A stretch of DNA of 64,000 bases from NCBI GenBank assembly GCA_002506535.1, contig DAXT01000014.1, positions 92,315-156,314 of the forward strand, given 5' to 3'. Both the position numbers and the translations under genes were made by a program. The notes under the pieces were generated by a model, which was given only the letters and a program-made list of their open reading frames with translations, had not been told where the DNA came from and did no database searches. The stretch comes from Methanothrix harundinacea. GTDB taxonomy: Archaea > Halobacteriota > Methanosarcinia > Methanotrichales > Methanotrichaceae. Shown piece by piece: positions 25,330 to 34,188 of the stretch. Within the stretch, counting starts at the first letter, position 1, and every line of letters begins with the position of its first letter.

Positions 25330-26634
25330 ATGGCAACGAAGCTGGACCCCTGGGGCGCGGTCTCGATAGACGACTACTCGAAGCTATTCGAGGAGTTCGG
25401 GATATCGAGCTTCGAAGATATTCTGCCCCAGATCGATGATCCTCATCCATATATGAAACGGCACATAATATTCGGCCACCGCGACTACCAGAGGGTCGTC
25501 GTGGCGATGAAGGAGAAGCGCCCTTTTGCTGTTATGAGCGGGTTCATGCCCAGCGGGAGGGTCCATCTCGGCGGCAAGATGGTGATGGAGGAGATCATCT
25601 GGCACCAGAGACAGGGGGGTGACGCCTTCGTCGCCATCGCCGATATGGAGGCCCACTCCGTCCGGGGGATCAGCTGGGAAAGGTGCCGGGAGATGGGGAT
25701 CGAGGAGTACGTCCTCAGCATCATAGCCCTGGGGCTTGAGCCGTCGGCCACCATCTACTTCCAGTCGAAGTGCGGCGCCGTCCGGGACCTCGCCTTCGAG
25801 CTTGCGGCCGCCGCCCGGTTCTCGGAGCTGGCCGCCATCTACGGATTCTCCGGGGAGACGAACGTCGCCCACATGGTCTCCGTCATGGTCCAGAGCGCCG
25901 ACATCCTCCACCCCCAGCTCCCCGAGAACGGGGGGCCAAAGCCGGTGGTGATCCCGGTCGGCTCCGACCAGGACGCCCACATAAGGCTCACCCGGGACCT
26001 CGCCGGGAGGATGAGAAAGTTCCTGGTGGAGGAGAGGGAGGGGTACGTCAGCCTCCGGGGCAAGGCCGCGGGCTCCGAGCTGATAGATGCGGCGGCCGCC
26101 CGCCTGAAGGAGATGGGCTACCGGAAGGTGAAGAGGTACGAGGAGCACATCGACGTCTTCGACGTATCAGACGCCGGCGACGCTGAAAAGATCGAAGAGA
26201 TCATGAGGAGCCTCGAGGTGGAGGCGGGAGGCTACGGCTTCGTCCCTCCGGCCTCTCTATACCACCGGTTCATGACCGGCCTCACCGGGGGGAAGATGTC
26301 ATCATCGAGGCCCGAGAGCCACATCGCCCTCACCGAGGACCCCGAGGAGGCGGCAAAGAAGGTGATGAAGGCTGTCACCGGCGGGAGGCAGAGCCTAGCC
26401 GAGCAGAAGAAGCTCGGGGGCGAGCCGGAGAAGTGCACCGTCTACGAGCTTCTCATCTTCCACCTCTCCGAGGACGATGGCGAGCTTGCAGAGGTCTACA
26501 ACGAATGCAAAAGCGGCGCGAGGACCTGCGGGACCTGCAAGAAGGAGGCGGCGGATAGGATAAGGGACTTTCTCGTCGACCACCAGCGGGAGAGGGAGAT
26601 CGCGCGAGAGAGGCTATCGGAGTACGGGCTGTAA
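25330..26634 (+). CDS. trpS: Tryptophanyl-tRNA synthetase
   Basis: From ATG 25330 the product has 434 residues, the usual length for archaeal/eukaryotic-type TrpRS. The class I catalytic core shows the HIGH-like GFMPSGRVHLGGKMVMEE, the specificity region IADMEAHSVRG and the KMSKS-like GGKMSSSRPESHI. The C-terminal helical domain recognises the anticodon (with a Cys pair in SGARTCGTCKKEAADR). It charges tRNA-Trp. The frame is open upstream to 25219, but the first 37 residues are atypical and lie within the promoter. Confidence 0.93.
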   Translation: MATKLDPWGAVSIDDYSKLFEEFGISSFEDILPQIDDPHPYMKRHIIFGHRDYQRVVVAMKEKRPFAVMSGFMPSGRVHLGGKMVMEEIIWHQRQGGDAFVAIADMEAHSVRGISWERCREMGIEEYVLSIIALGLEPSATIYFQSKCGAVRDLAFELAAAARFSELAAIYGFSGETNVAHMVSVMVQSADILHPQLPENGGPKPVVIPVGSDQDAHIRLTRDLAGRMRKFLVEEREGYVSLRGKAAGSELIDAAAARLKEMGYRKVKRYEEHIDVFDVSDAGDAEKIEEIMRSLEVEAGGYGFVPPASLYHRFMTGLTGGKMSSSRPESHIALTEDPEEAAKKVMKAVTGGRQSLAEQKKLGGEPEKCTVYELLIFHLSEDDGELAEVYNECKSGARTCGTCKKEAADRIRDFLVDHQREREIARERLSEYGL

Positions 26635-26898
26635 AGGGGCGATGATCTTGCCCCATTCCGATTTTCCAACTGCATCAAATCGTGCCACCCCTTGGCCCGA
26701 TAAAGGCAATTGGCATATTTCTTACGATGTTTTAATTGGAAGACTTTAATGGCGCATCGAAGAACATAAAGAAAAAGCTTATATATTTTTGAGAGCAAAC
26801 ATTAAGGGGTTTGATTTGGAAAGATGGGATGATCAAAGTCATTACATCGTAATTTTCATTTAGATTGATAATTTAGATCATATAATAGGAGATTAGAA

Positions 26899-27072
26899 AT
26901 GGCGCATAAAGAATCTGCGGCCAAAGTCTGGGGGAAACGCCCAATTTTTCTAATAGTGCTGGCGCTCTTTGCCCTGATGTCAACAGCACTTGCAGAAGAA
27001 AACGAAGATCAAGAACTTATTTTTACCGAATACCCAGCAGCTCTGCTGCGGGGTGCGCCGCCGCCAGTTTGA
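26899..27072 (+). pseudogene. Truncated secreted protein at island edge
   Basis: An ATG with a good ribosome binding site (GGAG, 8 bases upstream) and a TATA-like catataata starts a clear signal peptide (MAHKESAAKVWGKRPIFLIV, LALFALMSTALAEE). After only 23 further residues (ENEDQELIFTEYP, AALLRGAPPPV) the frame stops at 27072. The stop lies four bases before the 3' end of the convergent minus-strand RiPP operon. The start signals are those of a real gene but the mature part looks cut off, so I read it as a gene broken when the island inserted. A functional 57-residue secreted peptide cannot be excluded. Confidence 0.55.
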
Positions 27073-27076
27073 CCTA

Positions 27077-28243
27077 CTATTTTCTGATGCGTTTCTTGTA
27101 GGTCTTTATCAGCCTGACCGGCCTGACAAGATAGTAAAGTGGAAACAAAGTGTCTGGCAACGAGATTATCTTAAAGTCTTTCGTTTTGGGAGCACAGCTT
27201 CGAAGAAGAGTCCTGAGCAATTGGCGCTTACTCAATAGATGGAAATAAAATTCTATTTCATCTATATGGTCTGATGCATGAAACTCTGAACTTCCTCTCA
27301 AGGAAGCTTTTGTAAATAAATTCTGTTTCACTTGTTCGGTGTTTGCTCTTACCGCGTTATCGCCCTTTGCCGTCCAATAAATTTCAGGAGAAAGATCCAT
27401 ATCTAATAGATCACTAGCTAGAAGCAGTCCCAGAAGAAGCGGTCGTGCATTTCCCCGTCTTTTGGATTGTTCTATGAGGCAAGGCAGATCTATCTTCTTT
27501 GTCTTGACTATTCCTGCAACATCATATATCCACGACAGCTGTGACCACTGGTGTCTTGTTCCATGTTCACACAGCATTAAAAGCGTATCTTCAGGCGAAA
27601 AGCTTGGCACTTTTTTGCCGAGTATAATCGTGACCACGGCTCGATTCCAGGCCCCGGACAGGTCAGGTTGTAAGGAGAATAGACTTGAGGATATTCTCCA
27701 ATGGAGCTCGATAGATGTGCCTGTTTCCTTGTTGCCGAAATGATGATGATTGCCGGATTTCAAAAATGCCGCGTTCTGTGCGGGGGTCAATCTTAATTCA
27801 TTCGAATACCCAAGGGATTCCAGGAGTTCTTCAGCTCTGGTATATTCGCTTTCGGGTATCATTAGGTCGAGATCTGTAAAGGATCTAAGGGCTATATCAC
27901 CGTAGACTTGCTCTGCCAGAAGAGGCCCCTTGAAGGGCACGATCGGTATACCTCTTGCTTCGAAATTCTCAATAATGGATAGCAGCTCTCGTGTAAGCTT
28001 CAAGTTTCTGCTGGAGTTTAAGAGGTATTCATTTCTAAGGCGCGTTATAACGGCCTCGGGAACCCCCTTTGGTGATATCAAGACGAGGTTTCTGTAAAGA
28101 AGTGGTGACATTCGTTCATGGCTGGCGATATCCAATAGCAGATCCCAATCTATATCCTTGTTTAGCAGGTCATTTATCTTTTCTGCTCTTTTCGTCTCTA
28201 TATTCGCCCCCGAACAGCTTAATAGTATTTTAATTTCATTCAT
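27077..28243 (-). CDS. Nucleotidyltransferase-fold protein (NTP_transf_5) of the RiPP operon
   Basis: The product of about 388 residues carries the PF14907-type core: FEARGIPIVPFKGPLLAEQV, then YGDIALRSFTDLDLMIPESE, including the DxD-like TDLDLMI. It continues with IELHWRIS and an Arg/His-rich CEHGTRHQWSQLSWIYDVAG segment typical of the family. Such proteins occur frequently beside PqqD, HprK-like and radical-SAM RiPP genes. Their reaction is not established, but they may transfer a nucleotide or sugar-nucleotide. It is the last gene of the operon, 17-26 bases after the exporter gene. ATGs at 28252 and 28243 are both possible. Confidence 0.78.
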   Translation of the reverse strand: MNEIKILLSCSGANIETKRAEKINDLLNKDIDWDLLLDIASHERMSPLLYRNLVLISPKGVPEAVITRLRNEYLLNSSRNLKLTRELLSIIENFEARGIPIVPFKGPLLAEQVYGDIALRSFTDLDLMIPESEYTRAEELLESLGYSNELRLTPAQNAAFLKSGNHHHFGNKETGTSIELHWRISSSLFSLQPDLSGAWNRAVVTIILGKKVPSFSPEDTLLMLCEHGTRHQWSQLSWIYDVAGIVKTKKIDLPCLIEQSKRRGNARPLLLGLLLASDLLDMDLSPEIYWTAKGDNAVRANTEQVKQNLFTKASLRGSSEFHASDHIDEIEFYFHLLSKRQLLRTLLRSCAPKTKDFKIISLPDTLFPLYYLVRPVRLIKTYKKRIRK

Positions 28244-28269
28244 TTCCCTCATTTCTTACCTTCCAGAGT

Positions 28270-30063
28270 TCATAGCTTATAATGTTTAGCCTGAATTTCA
28301 AATAGTTGAGCATACTCTTCGCCTTGATCCATAAGCTCTCGATGAGTTCCCTCCTCTGTCACGCGGCCCTCCTTGATATAATATATGCGATCCGCCATTG
28401 TCACAGAAGAGAGTCTATGACTGATTATAACAGCCATCTTGCCAGAAGCTAGCTGCTTAAATCCGTTGAAGACGTTCTCCTCAGCCTTAGCATCTAATGA
28501 GCTTGTCGGCTCATCGAGGATTATTACCTGGGAGTCACGAAAAAATGCCCTAGCTAAAGCTATCTTTTGCCACTCTCCTATGCTCAGCTCAGCCCCCTCT
28601 TTCTCGAAGACCCTTCCCAGAAATGTATCATAACCCTTGGAGAGGCGTTTTATTACCTCGTCTATGCCGGCGCATTCAGCCGCCTGTACTATACGGTTCA
28701 TATCCTCTGGCATATCCACATTTCCGAGCCATATGTTTTCTCGGACCTTAAAATGGTAGCTGGCGTAATCCTGGAAGACCGCGCTTATCTCCCGCCTCAG
28801 ATCGCGTGTTCTGAAATTTCGAATGTCAATCCCGTCTATTTTGATGCTCCCTTCTTGGGGGTCGTAGAGCCTGCAGAGGAGCTTTATGAGTGTTGTCTTC
28901 CCCGAGCCGTTCTCGCCTACCAGAGCCACTATCTGGCCGGGAAGAATTTCAAGATTAATATCCTTCAAAACCATCGTATCCGTCTTAGGATAGCTGAAAC
29001 CTACATGTTCAAAGGAGATTCCGCTCTTTATTTCCCTTGGAACTGGTACGGGATTTGACGGTTCCTCGACCTTCGGCTTCAGGTCAAGAAACTGGAAAAG
29101 TGTATTCAAGAAGAGATTATTTTCGTAGAGTCCCACCAGGCTGCTAAGGAAACTATTGAGAAAGGATTGACCCTGCTGGATCGCCCCGAAATACATCAGC
29201 ATGTCGCCTATGGTAATGGCGCCGTTATAGGCCTTTTGGGCTATGAAAGCAAATATTCCAAATACAACAGCCAGAGCGATCGCTTTGGATGCCAATTCTT
29301 CGAGAGATCCCCTGAAGGCCAACGATAGACGTTCCTTTCGGATATCTTCTCGAAGGTCGCGATATCTGCTTATGAAGAGCGGGCCCAGACCTAACAGCCT
29401 GATATCCTTGGCATAATTTGCGGTCGTAAGCAACGAATTGAGGTACCATGCACGTCTCTCTTTTGGTGTTATGCTGCATTGCATGCGGTAATTTCTTCTG
29501 GAATATCGATACTGGACGTAAACAGCCGGCAAGGCAGCTACGGCGAGAATCAGGGCTGCAACCCAACTAAAAGATAAGAGCACTGCGGCCATGGTTGCAA
29601 GAGTGATGAAGCTTCGGCCCGATTGGAAAAGGCCGTTGATGATCACCGTTGGCCTAGAAAGTGCTTGCCTCTGTGCTATATGCAATGTTTCATAATACTC
29701 GGAGTTTTCGTAATATTCCAGGTCCATTTCTACAGACTTAGCATGGAGGACTTCCTGAACATGGTCCGAGACTATTGCAGACTGAGCCTCATTGACGATC
29801 TTTGATGCCGATTGACTGATCAGTGCAAGCAAAGCTACACTTCCAGCTAGGGCAATAAGTACCAGGATTCCTCCAAAATCCCCTTTGCCTGATGCAACAC
29901 CCGCATTCACAGAGTCCACAATCAGCTTCATCAAGTAGAGAGTAATCAGAGGCAGCATGCCCGTTATCAAGATCAATAAACCGCCTGCAAGGGTCCAGCC
30001 TGGAGCACTTTGCCATACCAGCAAAAGGACGTATTTTAATTGCAGGGCGTTATTCCGGCTCAC
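28270..30063 (-). CDS. ABC exporter (fused permease-ATPase) of the RiPP operon
   Basis: The 597-residue protein has a six-helix type IV exporter domain (residues 1-330). An ATPase domain follows with Walker A GENGSGKTTL, Q-loop AVFQDYASYHF, signature LSIGEWQKIALARAF, Walker B VIILDEPTSSLD and the switch His in VIISHRL. The signature is I-G-E-W-Q rather than S-G-G-Q, as often seen in RiPP exporters. It lacks the N-terminal C39 peptidase of bacteriocin transporters, so leader removal must be done by another protein, plausibly the S24/S26 peptidase just upstream. The start overlaps the peptidase stop by four bases. Confidence 0.88.
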   Translation of the reverse strand: MSRNNALQLKYVLLLVWQSAPGWTLAGGLLILITGMLPLITLYLMKLIVDSVNAGVASGKGDFGGILVLIALAGSVALLALISQSASKIVNEAQSAIVSDHVQEVLHAKSVEMDLEYYENSEYYETLHIAQRQALSRPTVIINGLFQSGRSFITLATMAAVLLSFSWVAALILAVAALPAVYVQYRYSRRNYRMQCSITPKERRAWYLNSLLTTANYAKDIRLLGLGPLFISRYRDLREDIRKERLSLAFRGSLEELASKAIALAVVFGIFAFIAQKAYNGAITIGDMLMYFGAIQQGQSFLNSFLSSLVGLYENNLFLNTLFQFLDLKPKVEEPSNPVPVPREIKSGISFEHVGFSYPKTDTMVLKDINLEILPGQIVALVGENGSGKTTLIKLLCRLYDPQEGSIKIDGIDIRNFRTRDLRREISAVFQDYASYHFKVRENIWLGNVDMPEDMNRIVQAAECAGIDEVIKRLSKGYDTFLGRVFEKEGAELSIGEWQKIALARAFFRDSQVIILDEPTSSLDAKAEENVFNGFKQLASGKMAVIISHRLSSVTMADRIYYIKEGRVTEEGTHRELMDQGEEYAQLFEIQAKHYKL

Positions 30064-30770
30064 TCTACTTTCATCTCGGTATAAGGTAAAATAGCTTCGC
30101 CCTCTTTCGGCCCCGAGAGATCGAGCAGAGGCTTGGAAAGCAGAGACTCATCTACGATGAATCGAAATGGGGGATGGATCTTCCAGCGATCGCTGGACAT
30201 GCAATAATGGCCGATGATGTGGACGCCAAGCAATAGCCTAATATCAATATCGCCATTTATATTGAACTGGACTATCCTGGGCCTGCAAAAAAGCCTCAAT
30301 AAACGCGGTAAACCCAACCGCCTGGCAGCTCTATATGAATGAGATAGAGGTGAGCCGCATTCTCTGTATAGTCTTTTCTGTCCGCGTAGAATGAGCCCAT
30401 AGGTCTGACCTATCCTCCCACCATATATTCGCCGCCGCTGCTGACCTCTCCAGGCGGCAATTACAATTCCAACTATCTTTTCCGGATCAACAAGTTCCGA
30501 GTCATCGACATTATTATTATCGCCTCGTGTGCTGATACCCTCAGAGGCGATGCCGACCACCCGGTGAACGACAAGGTTCTCCTTAGAGACAAAGAGGATC
30601 ACGTCACCTACACAAATTTGGCCGGGCGGCTCGATCTCAAGGAGATCTGCCTCAAAGAGCGTCGGGCGCATGCTTCTACCAGTATAAGCGCAATAGCGTG
30701 TAGATCCCGGGGACCTATCAAATAGGTTCGAGGAGGCGATAATAGGGCTTTGATCTATTTTGGATTTCAT
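30060..30770 (-). CDS. S24/S26-type signal peptidase-like protein of the RiPP operon
   Basis: The 236-residue product contains the S24/S26 core: YTGRSMRPTLFEADLLEIEP with the nucleophile Ser, CVGDVILFVSKENLVVHRVV with a His in the position used as general base by archaeal/ER-type peptidases, and STRGDNNNVDDS. No catalytic Lys is apparent in the box used by bacterial SPase I, so it should use a Ser/His arrangement. The C-terminal 120 residues are basic and unclassified. There is no obvious membrane anchor. Its position between the kinase and the exporter suggests leader-peptide removal. It overlaps both neighbours by four bases. Confidence 0.75.
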   Translation of the reverse strand: MKSKIDQSPIIASSNLFDRSPGSTRYCAYTGRSMRPTLFEADLLEIEPPGQICVGDVILFVSKENLVVHRVVGIASEGISTRGDNNNVDDSELVDPEKIVGIVIAAWRGQQRRRIYGGRIGQTYGLILRGQKRLYRECGSPLSHSYRAARRLGLPRLLRLFCRPRIVQFNINGDIDIRLLLGVHIIGHYCMSSDRWKIHPPFRFIVDESLLSKPLLDLSGPKEGEAILPYTEMKVE

Positions 30771-31594
30771 ATCGAAGAGTTCAAGGCGAGATCCATCTCA
30801 TTCCAGAACTGTCCATCGAGGCTGACGTTTAGGATGAAGGACTTCACGCTCTTTGCCAAAATGCATGCATTGTTAAATGACCGCAAGTTCGTAGCCGCCA
30901 GATCTTCATTACTTCTTCCGTCATCCAATCGACTTGAGGCCTGTCTAGCAGTTTCCAACAGCATACCGGTAGCCTGTCCTGCGCCTATACGCTCGGCTCT
31001 ATCCTCACCTGCCTGGGCCAAAAAGAATATGCCCTTAATTGGCACCGCATAACTTACATCCCATTTCCGCCCAGAATTGCTGTTTTCGAAGAAGAAGCTC
31101 CAGGTAGGCCAGGGATGGCCCCAGTATCTCCCTCGGGCATCACGTACTACCAGAGTCATATCGTCTGACAACGAACGCCATGGGCTGGGCAGGCGAATGC
31201 TAGCGGTGGTCTTGCCCACTCCAGAAGGCCCTGCCAAAATCACGCCGGATCCATTTCTCTCCGCCAATGCACCATGTAAAAACAATCCCTCTCGAGCCAA
31301 AACATCTCGGCGGATGATCTTCATCATCTGAACGAAGGTACCAGATAACTGCAGACTCTCCTCGATAGAAGATCTGCAGTTATCTATCTTTCCAGGGGTT
31401 CCTACTGATATTTTGGAGCTTAGATCCACCAAAGACTCAAGCTGCAATATCGTCCTTAAGTTAGAGATTATGGCCGATGCTGACGCATCTTCGCCGACAA
31501 AGAGCCATTCGTTGCCGTCAGCCAAAGCCAGACCTAAACCCTGGTCACGAATGCTCAAATCGCGACCAGGGTTGCTCAGAGTTCTATCTGGCAT
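30767..31594 (-). CDS. HPr-kinase-like protein of the RiPP operon (ScmC-like)
   Basis: I use the ATG at 31594 (MPDRTLSNPGRDLSI), 15 bases after the precursor stop, rather than the track-long frame that overlaps the precursor. The roughly 275-residue product contains an HprK-type P-loop (ILAGPSGVGKTTASIRL), preceded by LFLHGALAE, with SLSDDMTLVVRD as the second acidic box and VPIKGIFFLAQA downstream, all in family order. HprK-like proteins are recurrent in RiPP clusters with PqqD and in lasso-peptide clusters, where they phosphorylate the peptide. The same role on the Ser/Thr-rich precursor is possible here. Confidence 0.75.
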   Translation of the reverse strand: MPDRTLSNPGRDLSIRDQGLGLALADGNEWLFVGEDASASAIISNLRTILQLESLVDLSSKISVGTPGKIDNCRSSIEESLQLSGTFVQMMKIIRRDVLAREGLFLHGALAERNGSGVILAGPSGVGKTTASIRLPSPWRSLSDDMTLVVRDARGRYWGHPWPTWSFFFENSNSGRKWDVSYAVPIKGIFFLAQAGEDRAERIGAGQATGMLLETARQASSRLDDGRSNEDLAATNLRSFNNACILAKSVKSFILNVSLDGQFWNEMDLALNSSI

Positions 31595-31608
31595 GTCAGT
31601 CCGCAACT

Positions 31609-31875
31609 TCAGGTCACTTGACCGCCAGCGGTACAAGCACCTGTGGCGCTATCGCCAGCTGTACAAGCTGGGATGGCTGAGACACCTTGTGAGCAATTAT
31701 TTAAGGCAGCGGTCCCGGCAGTGCAATCACGAGAGGCAGTGGGACCTGCTGTGCAATCAAGTAGTTCAGAGGATGGCGCACTTCCCGTATCGCAAATGCC
31801 GCTTCCTTTGACCATACTACCCAAATCGAACATGGTGGGTGTTTCATACTTCGGTTTTTGGAAATCTTGAGTCAT
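31609..31875 (-). CDS. Putative RiPP precursor with CxxG decapeptide repeats
   Basis: The ATG at 31875 is preceded by GGGGGAT and gives 88 residues. Residues 1-27 look like a leader: a KPKYETPTMFDLGSMVKGSG segment of the '[KY]-x-x-P-x-[ML]-x-[DE]-L-G ... G-S-G' type. The core has Cys28 and then Cys41, 51, 61, 71 and 81 at exact 10-residue spacing, each starting a C-x-x-G unit (CTAGPTASRD, CTAGTAALNN, CSQGVSAIPA, CTAGDSATGA, CTAGGQVT). The core is otherwise Ala/Ser/Thr/Gly-rich. Two radical SAM enzymes and a PqqD-like protein are encoded directly upstream, so Cys-to-carbon thioether crosslinks within each repeat are the obvious hypothesis. Confidence 0.8.
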   Translation of the reverse strand: MTQDFQKPKYETPTMFDLGSMVKGSGICDTGSAPSSELLDCTAGPTASRDCTAGTAALNNCSQGVSAIPACTAGDSATGACTAGGQVT

Positions 31876-31936
31876 TTTATCCCCCGTCTCATTTCTCAAA
31901 TGAAATTCAACTATAGAACCAAATGATTTTTCGTTC

Positions 31937-31946
31937 TTAAATAGAT
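31937..31946 (-). promoter_or_regulatory. Possible internal promoter for the precursor gene
   Basis: On the minus strand TCTATTTAAG lies in the 97-base gap between the second radical SAM gene and the precursor, about 65 bases before the precursor ATG. All other junctions in the operon overlap or are under 27 bases, so this gap is the only place for a separate promoter. Confidence 0.4.
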
Positions 31947-31972
31947 TTTGGCCTTTTGGAGCAATATTCTAG

Positions 31973-33064
31973 CTAGCGAATTCTTGTTTTTGGAAATAGA
32001 CCCTCACTGTATGCCATATCGCAGAACCAGAATGGAGCCCAAATATTCTTGGTTCTATAAAAATTTTGAGCTATGCAAGAACCTAGACAGGCGTATTTCA
32101 TAACGCATTTGGAGCAGATCCCCTCGAGTTTATCCGGGATGCCTGACCTGAGGGAGTTTAAAACCTCGTTTTCTTTCCATATCTCGGAAAGGCTATCTCT
32201 CCCCGCCAAGCCGAATACAAGATCCTCAACTTGATACCCTATTCCGCAGAGTGCATACTCTCCGGTGGAGATCACACCGATGATATTAAGAATATTGCAC
32301 CTACCACATCCTCTTCCGGAGGCGATGCCGCTTAAAGAACGGAATGCGTAGGGGATATCAAAAAAGACCTGCAATTTGGTCTTCGCGGACAAAATCGTCC
32401 CCGCATATTCGCCGATCCGTATCAGCTCCTCTATGCTCAGGGTCTCGGCGGTCTCACTCAACTTTTCGCCCCGGCCCGTCGGCATGACAACGTTGAACTT
32501 AACGGATGAAGCGCCCAAATTCTCCGCCATTCTGATTATTTCCTCGATCTGGCCGGCATTTCGGCGGATCAGTGTAGTTATTATCTGCGGCCTTACACCC
32601 GCTTCCACAAGGTTATTTATTCCATTTTTTGCCTTTTCAAAGGAGCCAGGAACCCCACGCATCCATTCGTGGGTTGCCGCATCTGATCCATCTATGCTCA
32701 CTGAGACAAATCTATTGGGGGATCTTGCGATCTCAGCCGCAACCTCTCTTGTGCATAAAAGGCCGTTCGTCTCTATGGTCACGCCCAGATTATTTTGCCT
32801 GGCTATCTCCAGGAGTTCTTTAAACCCTGGATGCATTAGCGGCTCTCCGCCGGTAAGCTTGACATCTTTGAGCCCAAGCGGCAACGCTTCATCTATAACT
32901 TTCTGGAAAAGATCGGCTGGAATTGACGGCATAACCCCGCTCTCATCAAACTTGGGCGCTATCCAGCAATGCCTGCATGCAAGGTTACAGCCCCCGGTAA
33001 GGTAAAAGTATATCGATCTGAGCGGTGGAATCCATTCCGTGGATTTAAAGTCAGCTTCATTCAT
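31973..33064 (-). CDS. Radical SAM/SPASM enzyme 2 of the RiPP operon (ScmF-like)
   Basis: The 363-residue protein starts near PPLRSIYFYLTGGCNLACRH and CWIAPKF, giving the CxxxCxxC cluster-binding motif. The TIM-barrel landmarks follow (KLTGGEPLMHPGF, IETNGLL, VSVSIDGS). The C-terminal SPASM region is Cys-rich (GRGCGRCNILNIIG, YALCGIGY, CSKCVMKYACLGSCIAQNF, WFCDMA) and should bind auxiliary Fe-S clusters. Enzymes of this type make thioether or C-C links in ribosomal peptides. The ATG overlaps the stop of radical SAM enzyme 1 by four bases. It resembles, from memory, ScmF of the SynChlorMet cassette. Confidence 0.85.
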   Translation of the reverse strand: MNEADFKSTEWIPPLRSIYFYLTGGCNLACRHCWIAPKFDESGVMPSIPADLFQKVIDEALPLGLKDVKLTGGEPLMHPGFKELLEIARQNNLGVTIETNGLLCTREVAAEIARSPNRFVSVSIDGSDAATHEWMRGVPGSFEKAKNGINNLVEAGVRPQIITTLIRRNAGQIEEIIRMAENLGASSVKFNVVMPTGRGEKLSETAETLSIEELIRIGEYAGTILSAKTKLQVFFDIPYAFRSLSGIASGRGCGRCNILNIIGVISTGEYALCGIGYQVEDLVFGLAGRDSLSEIWKENEVLNSLRSGIPDKLEGICSKCVMKYACLGSCIAQNFYRTKNIWAPFWFCDMAYSEGLFPKTRIR

Positions 33065-34188
33065 GGTATAATTCCACCTTCCGATAAGAATTTTCTCAGA
33101 CAGGCATCAGGGCTTGGGCTGTTTGTATCGCCGGTCAGAGTAAACGCCGTGCCGGGACAATTTCCTGTGCAATATCGGAGGTAGTCACAGCCTCTACAAA
33201 ATTCAAGTTCATTCAGGGGTATCTTTCGGCGCATCCTCAGCCGGTTCAACTCTGGATCGTTCAGCCAGAGATCCTGTAACGAGTCCTTATTGATCCTTCC
33301 CAGCACCATATGAGCCAACATGGAGCAGGGAACGATCATCCCGTCTGCCCGAACGCTTATTTCGCCGAAAGGACAACCGCAGGCGGTGAGGCGGCCACAA
33401 TTGGGAAAGGCGGGATCGTTTTTAAGTCGTGCCGCCTCCATCTTTCGCCAGTGCTCGGCCTCATAAAGAGGACCTGAGGTGGCTGAGATCCGGCCCGGGT
33501 ACTTTTGGGATAGATTGAGCAAATCGCGCATTGCGATCTGTCTATCCTCATTTGTCAGTAAAACCTCGCCCGCATTTTTGCGACAAGCTCCCAAATACCC
33601 TGCCGAATTTGTGCCAAACCCTGAGATGCCTAGCTCATCGAGGAGAAAGTGGGCTACATTTTTCAGGTCATGGACATTGTGATGGTGCAATGTAACTCTA
33701 ACGGCTACAGGGATCCCGTGTCTCTTAAGTGTCTTTATGCCCCTAACCGCCTTAACAAAGGACCCTTCTCCTCTGCAGGAATCATGGACCTTTGGAGAAG
33801 CGCCGTCTATGGACACCTGCACATAGTTGCATCTACGAGTTCCAGCTATGTACTCTGCTGTATTATCATCGATGAGCGTGCCATTGGAGAGGATGGAAAA
33901 TCTCATTTTGTTCTGAATTATCCCCTCGATCAGATCTGTAAGATCCGGTCGAAGGAAAGGTTCTCCACCAGCCAGAATAACGTTCATTACCGAGATGCTT
34001 CCTAGCTCGACGAAGAATTGGAGCCATTGCTCAGTGGGCAAGTTCGTATAATCAACAGCAGGATTATCAAAGTAATAGCAATAGTGGCATCTAAGGTTGC
34101 ACTTGGAGCTTATTTCCACGTGAACGGTCCTGGGCGACCTCATTACCTTTGGTACCGTTTCATTCTCCAGAGCAGAGAGGTTGGTCAC
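33061..34188 (-). CDS. Radical SAM/SPASM enzyme 1 of the RiPP operon (ScmE-like)
   Basis: A GTG start at 34188 shares a base with the TAG stop of the PqqD-like gene. The 375-residue product has HVEISSKCNLRCHYCYYFDN (CxxxCxxC), VILAGGEPFLRPDL, ILSNGTLI and VQVSIDGASP in the barrel. A SPASM tail follows with CGRLTACGCPFGEIS, PCSML, FCRGCDYLRYCTGNCPG and a last Cys in DACLRKF. This is PqqE/AnSME-like architecture. Working with the PqqD-like chaperone, it probably modifies the downstream precursor. Its partner enzyme differs enough that two distinct modifications are likely. Confidence 0.85.
   Translation of the reverse strand: MTNLSALENETVPKVMRSPRTVHVEISSKCNLRCHYCYYFDNPAVDYTNLPTEQWLQFFVELGSISVMNVILAGGEPFLRPDLTDLIEGIIQNKMRFSILSNGTLIDDNTAEYIAGTRRCNYVQVSIDGASPKVHDSCRGEGSFVKAVRGIKTLKRHGIPVAVRVTLHHHNVHDLKNVAHFLLDELGISGFGTNSAGYLGACRKNAGEVLLTNEDRQIAMRDLLNLSQKYPGRISATSGPLYEAEHWRKMEAARLKNDPAFPNCGRLTACGCPFGEISVRADGMIVPCSMLAHMVLGRINKDSLQDLWLNDPELNRLRMRRKIPLNELEFCRGCDYLRYCTGNCPGTAFTLTGDTNSPSPDACLRKFLSEGGIIP

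Noticed and set aside
26640..26898. Short open stretches between trpS and the truncated secreted ORF
   Set aside because: Reading frames are broken within about 20-30 codons; I could not assign any of them to a family.
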